From NCBI GenBank assembly GCA_964007475.1, contig OZ023273.1, positions 33,664,436-33,728,435 on the forward strand: 64,000 nt of DNA. The letters are read 5' to 3'. A program made the position numbers and the translations under genes. The stretch's first letter is position 1, and each line of letters begins with the position of its first letter. Source of the DNA: Hybos culiciformis. Its lineage: Eukaryota > Arthropoda > Insecta > Diptera > Hybotidae. Below the pieces are notes generated by a model that worked only from the letters and a program-made list of their open reading frames with translations, searched no databases and was not told the DNA's origin. This document shows positions 59,401 through 64,000 of this stretch, piece by piece.

Positions 59401-62400
59401 AGTAAACATTAAAATTTTGGGATGAGGATAGTTCATGCGATAGAGAAGCCTATGAAGAAGACCACTACAAAATTTGAAGTAAATCGGTTCAGTAGGACTT
59501 GAGTTATCATGGCAATCGTTTTAAAAAATATAGTTTTGAGAAAAACGCGTTTAAAGTTTCACGTAAAGTTTCTCGCCAGTCTAATTCATGAAATGTTATT
59601 TTAGTAAAACAGCCATATCTCCGAAAATAATTTGAATTTTCTAAAATCCTCTTAAAGACATGTTCTTAAAGGGTTAAACCAATGGTTCCCAACCTTTTGA
59701 AATATTTGTACCCCTTGATAATGATTTGAATCTTTACGTACCCCTAAAAAAGAGTGCATACAGGTTATAACAAACGGAATAAAAAATTTTAACGCACGTT
59801 GATTAGATACGCCTCGCTTTGTTAGCACCGAAATTGATCTAGCATCATTGTTTCAAAATCACTGCGAGTTTTCATGTTGTTTCTCAAGTCAATGGGTTCA
59901 TCTTTTGCGTTATCATTATCAGTGTCAACAATCTTGTCTAATGAAATTGTGAAGGCGTTTCTAATCCAATTATCGACATTAAAAGTTGGAGGAATGATAC
60001 CATCAACATATTTTTTGAAGATTTCGTTATGAGTTTTAATATACTTTTTTAAAATATACACAATTATACACAATTCACAAAATTTTGGAAAGAAAATTAG
60101 ATTTTGAAATTATGTGTAAGCCGTAAAAAGGATATACATATATTTTTTTCAATACGAACAGTTCCACGTACCTCTCAGAATTGGTTAACGTACCCCCAAG
60201 GGGTCCATGGACCCCAGGTTGGGAATCTCTGGGTTAAACTTTGAAAATATGAAAAAAAAAAAAAAATGATTTTTTCAAATTTCTAGACCAGAATACCCCC
60301 TTAATAGAGTAAACAAATAGAGTTAAAATTTATATTTTTCGATTATGATTGCATCCCTTACAACATCATTTTTCAATAAAACTATTTTATAATTTATATT
60401 CTTAAAACAATAATTATTTATATTAGAATTTTCCTAATTTATATTATTCAGAAAATTTTCTATGGTTGTTATTCAATTTAAATTTCAAATCGGACAATTT
60501 TTAAATCATTCTGTAAAAAGGATTAATATTCAGTTATTTTTACCTAAACGTTCGATATTTAAAATATTATAAACAAATTTTCTTGAATAAATAAATCAAT
60601 AAATATTAGGTTTAATCCATTTATTAAACTTTTGTCGATCCTTTTAAGTTGCAATTGCAACAATATTTTGCTTAAATCATAAATTCAATACAAATTGAAT
60701 AAAATAATAGAAATCTTATGCCCACCTTTTTTAGCTTTTTGTCCACAACTTCGTCATCAACAATTTTATTTTCTTCAATCAATTTCCTTTCCTCTTCTAA
60801 TTGCATTAATTTTTCTTCAGGAAAATTTTCAATTGTCATTTCCGTAATATTTGTTTCATAATTTTCATCATTATTTTGCAAAGCCAATTCATTTTGTAAA
60901 TCTTCAACAATAATTACTTGTTCACTTATCTCGTTTTCTTCTGAAAGAGGCTCAGAAAAATCATCGGATGTTCCTAAAAATTTAGATAAAATCTATAAAA
61001 TGAATACTCAACATTTCTTATTAATTGATAACGAACCTTCCTTAAGATTTGATTCCAAGTTTACATCATTATTCTCTTTATCGTTTAAACATGGTTGCAA
61101 TTTAAAAGTAGGAAGAATTTCGGCTAATTGTTTAGTAACAGCATCCAATGTTGATTGGATTGTAGACGGTAGACTCGATAAAGCCATTAATTGCTTCTGA
61201 ACTTCATGTAACTGCTGTTCAAGAGCCAATTCTTCCTCAGTTTTTTCTGGAACCAAAGCTGTATCTAGTTCTTCTTTAACTTCATCTTCCGAAAGATTTT
61301 CTTTTTCGGTTCTAATTTCTTCAGAATTTTCCGTAATAAGTTCATTAGCTTCTACTAACATTTTATTTTCAATTTCGGAAGATGAATCGTTCATTTCAAT
61401 CCTTGCACTTTCATCCGGTTCCAAGTCCGGGATGTCACTATCAGCTAAAGGTTTCAGTTCTTCTGGATCTTTTTCTGGCTCTTTCGTAGGCTCAAACGAT
61501 TCTTCGATTGGCTTTAAACAATTGGGATAAAAAAAAATTAGTAAACGTATGTAAAATTTAGTATAAATGTAAATATGTTTTTAAAACTAATCATTGGATT
61601 TTATGCTTAGCATAACATTTGGTATTTTGATGAATTACAGCATTATTTTTAATAAATCTGTAGGTATTGTATTTCTTATGTTATAAACTTAAATGAAATT
61701 TACATTCCAAATATAGAAACATAATTATACCTGAGGTGTTGGCGTACGACTTGGTGCAGCAGGCGGTTTTAATTGCTTCTTAATAACAACTTTATAAGCA
61801 TGAACTTCTTTCAATTTTTCTTCCTCTAATTGTTTTCTAGTTTTAGGAATTGGACGATCTGGTTTTTGCATGAAACAGGTCCATCTGCGTTTTTCCTTTT
61901 CCTTTTCTTGTCGAGTCTTCATAGCTTCATCATTTAATTGACGTAGTACATCACTAGCCATACATACACCAGGCTTAGGAAAAATTCTGTAGAAATTTAC
62001 TCTATTTTAAAACGTAATAATTTTAATAATTTGATTTAATTTTGGGAATGCTCACCCGACAACATTATGTTCTTTTAAAACTTCAGCTTCACCTGAAATT
62101 AATTCAGCAATTTCATCTTCAGTAACTTTTTCAACATTCTCCTTGTTATGTGTATCTTCCGGCTCTGCTTCAACATGTTTATTTTCAGAAGGAACTAAAT
62201 TGAATATTATTTTATTATTATATCGATCACTAATTCGAATATATGTATTTGAACATTTTTAAAAATTAGGACTTACTAACCTTGTATTTCCGGCTCTGGT
62301 AGTATGTCTGATTGCAGTTCAGATGACTCAATATTATCTGGTTCCACATTATTCACATTCTCGGTATTTTCCTCTTCCCTAAAACATTTTCAAATGAAAG

Positions 62401-63681
62401 GAAAATTATTAATTTTCTTGTTTTTTGACCATAAAGTATTTTTTTCTAACCTTAGCACTGCAAAAAGAAAATTATTTCCACAATGTAAAATAATTTCGTG
62501 CGCTTCATTATGAGTTAATTGGCTAGTTGGTTCTTCGTTAATTCGAACAATAATATCACCTAATTTCATACCGGCTGATTCTGCAATGCTTCCTTCTGTA
62601 ACCTTAAATTTGTATATTTATTTTATAAGTTTTTTTAGAGACGGATGTTGGAATATACTAATAAGGAGTTATATGTATTTGTTTTTTAATTATAAGTATC
62701 TGATATAAGTAGGTATATGTAATTTAAATTGCTATTAACTTTTATGAAAATAAAATGGTATTGAAGGGAGTTATTTTAAATTACCTACTTCTGGCTCGAA
62801 TGACCACAAAATTAAATAAATTTTAATCGTATATTTATAGGTTATAGTTAGATTTATTTTTATATTGAAGCCATGATAAACTGAATATTAATACCTACGT
62901 TTTTTTATAAAAATTTATTTATTTTTCTAATACTTTTCATAAATACCTTTCGAATTTTTATAAAGCTAATCGAAATTTAGGCGAAAAAAATTTTTCTAAT
63001 TTCTAATGAATTATTTAAGAAAAATGCACAGCAAGAAAGAAGTTATTCTTATTCACATTCTTATTCACAAGTATCTATTATCATCTTTCAAAATGGTATT
63101 GTATGGTAATTTTCGAAAATCAATGCCAATATATTTTTTTAAAAACAAAACAAATTACAAAAACATAAAAAAATGTATAAAATGCATATAGGTATGTACA
63201 TTAATGCGTGTATCCATCTACCCATAAATATTTATATTTATATGTTTACAAACAAAACAAAACATTAAAAAACAACTTTTTCTCACAATGTCTTTCAAAA
63301 GTTTTATTTTTTTTTTTTTAATGGGAAGAGAAAATATAAAACATTTCAATTAAAAAAAAAATATATAAAAAATTTCTTCTTCTTACTTATGTAATCTTTT
63401 AAAATAATTTATTTAATATTTCCATTTGATTTTATTCAAGAGGATATACATTTTTTTAAACATTTTATTCTAATTAGTTTGAATAATTTTTAAGGTGTCA
63501 CAATATGACTAATCTTTTATTTATTATTGATGTTACACCTGTGTTTTTTAAATGATGACGTAACAAATAGTATTTTTTTTACCTTTACAACGGTCAGTGG
63601 AACTTCAAAATCAGATCCACCAATTAAACGAAATCCCCATGGTTTTGTTTCAAATCGGCTCATTTTAATATCGATAACCAT
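56410..63681 (-). CDS. Zasp/ALP-Enigma-like PDZ protein with coiled coils
   Basis: Well-supported exons with consistent phases: 63583-63681, 62451-62602, 62281-62378, 62093-62194, 61731-61987, 61037-61511, 60726-60973, 58133-58341 and 57930-57968. Likely further exons are 56995-57050, 56727-56768 and 56410-56560, whose links are unresolved. Exons 1-2 make a PDZ domain beginning MSRFETKPWGFRLIGG and continuing AESAGMKLGDIIVRIN, close to the N-terminus of Zasp/ALP-Enigma proteins that bind alpha-actinin at Z-discs. Acidic exons follow, then RRWTCFMQKPDRP, a coiled coil (EEELALEQQLHEVQKQL), a Glu-rich exon and LILPGGRRWRTPKDAF. No LIM domain is seen. The ATG at 63681 is chosen by alignment to the family start. 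A second donor of exon 4 at 62056 would shift the frame. The name is uncertain, though Zasp66/67-like is plausible. Confidence 0.7.
58561..58769 (-). CDS. Possible alternative last exon of the Zasp-like gene
   Basis: An acceptor (tttcag) at 58770-58775 opens a 69-codon frame ending in a stop, entered in phase 1. The upstream exon 61037-61511 leaves phase 1, so it could join here and skip 60726-60973. It encodes GRVLTWQLFEMRRFLIS and a Lys/Leu-rich tail ending NNDSSL. It cannot join the phase-0 exon at 60726. This is a candidate isoform end only. Confidence 0.4.
59006..60301. mobile_element. TA-duplicating TIR element in intron of the Zasp-like gene
   Basis: 20-bp terminal repeats AGGGGGTATTCTGGTCTAGA are perfect, and are flanked by TA on each side (59004-59005 and 60302-60303), as in Tc1/mariner-type insertions. 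Without the nested hAT unit it is ~736 bp. No transposase is recognised. Confidence 0.75.
59680..60231 (-). mobile_element. hAT remnant nested in the TA element, 552 bp
   Basis: Ends CAATGGTTCCCAACCT and (inverted) CAGAGATTCCCAACCT, with an exact 8-bp duplication GGTTAAAC (59672-59679 and 60232-60239). The end motif is typical of hAT elements. It holds an 83-codon minus-strand frame (59822-60073) ending IDLRNNMKTRSDFETM, similar in flavour to hAT transposase C-termini. Confidence 0.78.
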
Positions 63682-64000
63682 TATTAATAAATTTTTATAA
63701 TTTTTCCTTCTTTTTTCTATTCTCAAATTATATATATATTTTTTTGAATAAGGAAGTATAGATTTTCCTTGAATAAAAATAGCGCAACAAGAACAATTAT
63801 AAACTGTTTAATTTGCGATAAGAAGACCGACTGATCTCATAAAAAATAATAAGAAATCAATTTGTAATTAAAAATAAATTAGCATGCGCGTATCAATTAA
63901 AAAACATAAAATAGTCTTGCTTTTTTATTATTGATTGAGATCTCGATTCATTCATAAAAAAAAAAATTGTAATATTATTTTTATTTAGTAGATGTGAGTG
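63682..64000. other. Region upstream of the Zasp-like start
   Basis: The open frame continues a little upstream of the chosen start (to 63726) but the extension is basic and not family-like. No TATA box is evident before the window ends. Confidence 0.4.

Noticed and set aside
1..64000. CRISPR arrays, operons, bacterial features
   Set aside because: Spliced genes, TATA/initiator promoters and eukaryotic transposons; tandem repeats here have no spacer structure of CRISPR type.

Overview
The window is about three quarters A+T, has short GT-AG introns, and carries BEL/Pao, Helitron and hAT elements next to two PDZ genes of which one resembles the muscle Zasp/ALP-Enigma type. This points to an insect (at least an arthropod) nuclear genome. 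The order cannot be fixed from sequence alone. All recognised protein genes lie on the minus strand.

0-49 kb: a tandem array of six complete five-exon genes for secreted M12B (reprolysin/ADAM-type) metalloproteases. Their CDS spans are 3.9-6.2, 14.6-16.9, 26.0-29.0, 31.8-35.6, 39.6-42.7 and 44.3-49.0 kb. Each model reads signal peptide (a 19-codon exon), catalytic domain with HExGHxxGxxHD and a CVMS Met-turn, disintegrin domain with an ECD loop, and ADAM-type cysteine-rich domain, then stops with no transmembrane segment. This is the mature architecture of class P-III snake-venom metalloproteases and of soluble ADAMs, but no prodomain exon is present. In the two left copies the intron between the signal exon and the catalytic domain is only 427 bp, too short for a normal prodomain. 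Each gene has a TATA box about 30 bp ahead of an initiator-like motif, just before the signal exon. Copies 1 and 2 sit in a near-identical segmental duplication (1-7.9 kb and 10.6-25.3 kb). Copies 3-6 form an older group, with 3/4 and 5/6 as closest pairs.

Mobile DNA fills the array. A degraded BEL/Pao element (18026-24725, TSD CCAGT) interrupts the second duplicated block and is itself interrupted by a 679-bp terminal-inverted-repeat element. A non-autonomous Helitron with a large CTCTGTC expansion lies at 29.2-30.5 kb. Four hAT-type insertions have exact or near-exact 8-bp duplications. There are several long foldback elements, tRNA-like inverted pairs, minisatellites, and a branched palindrome containing a G-quadruplex-type run. 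Comparing paralogous copies gives empty sites that define several insertions to the base.

51-64 kb: two PDZ genes. The right one (start at 63681) opens with a Zasp-like PDZ split over two exons, followed by acidic and coiled-coil exons. The left one (51432-52278) encodes a 218-residue PDZ protein. Their exon phases do not join, so I treat them as neighbours, possibly related. An intron of the right gene holds a TA-duplicating element with a hAT remnant nested inside it.

The most notable system is the six-gene cluster of apparently prodomain-less secreted metalloprotease-disintegrins. A salivary or venom role is an inference, not something the sequence shows.
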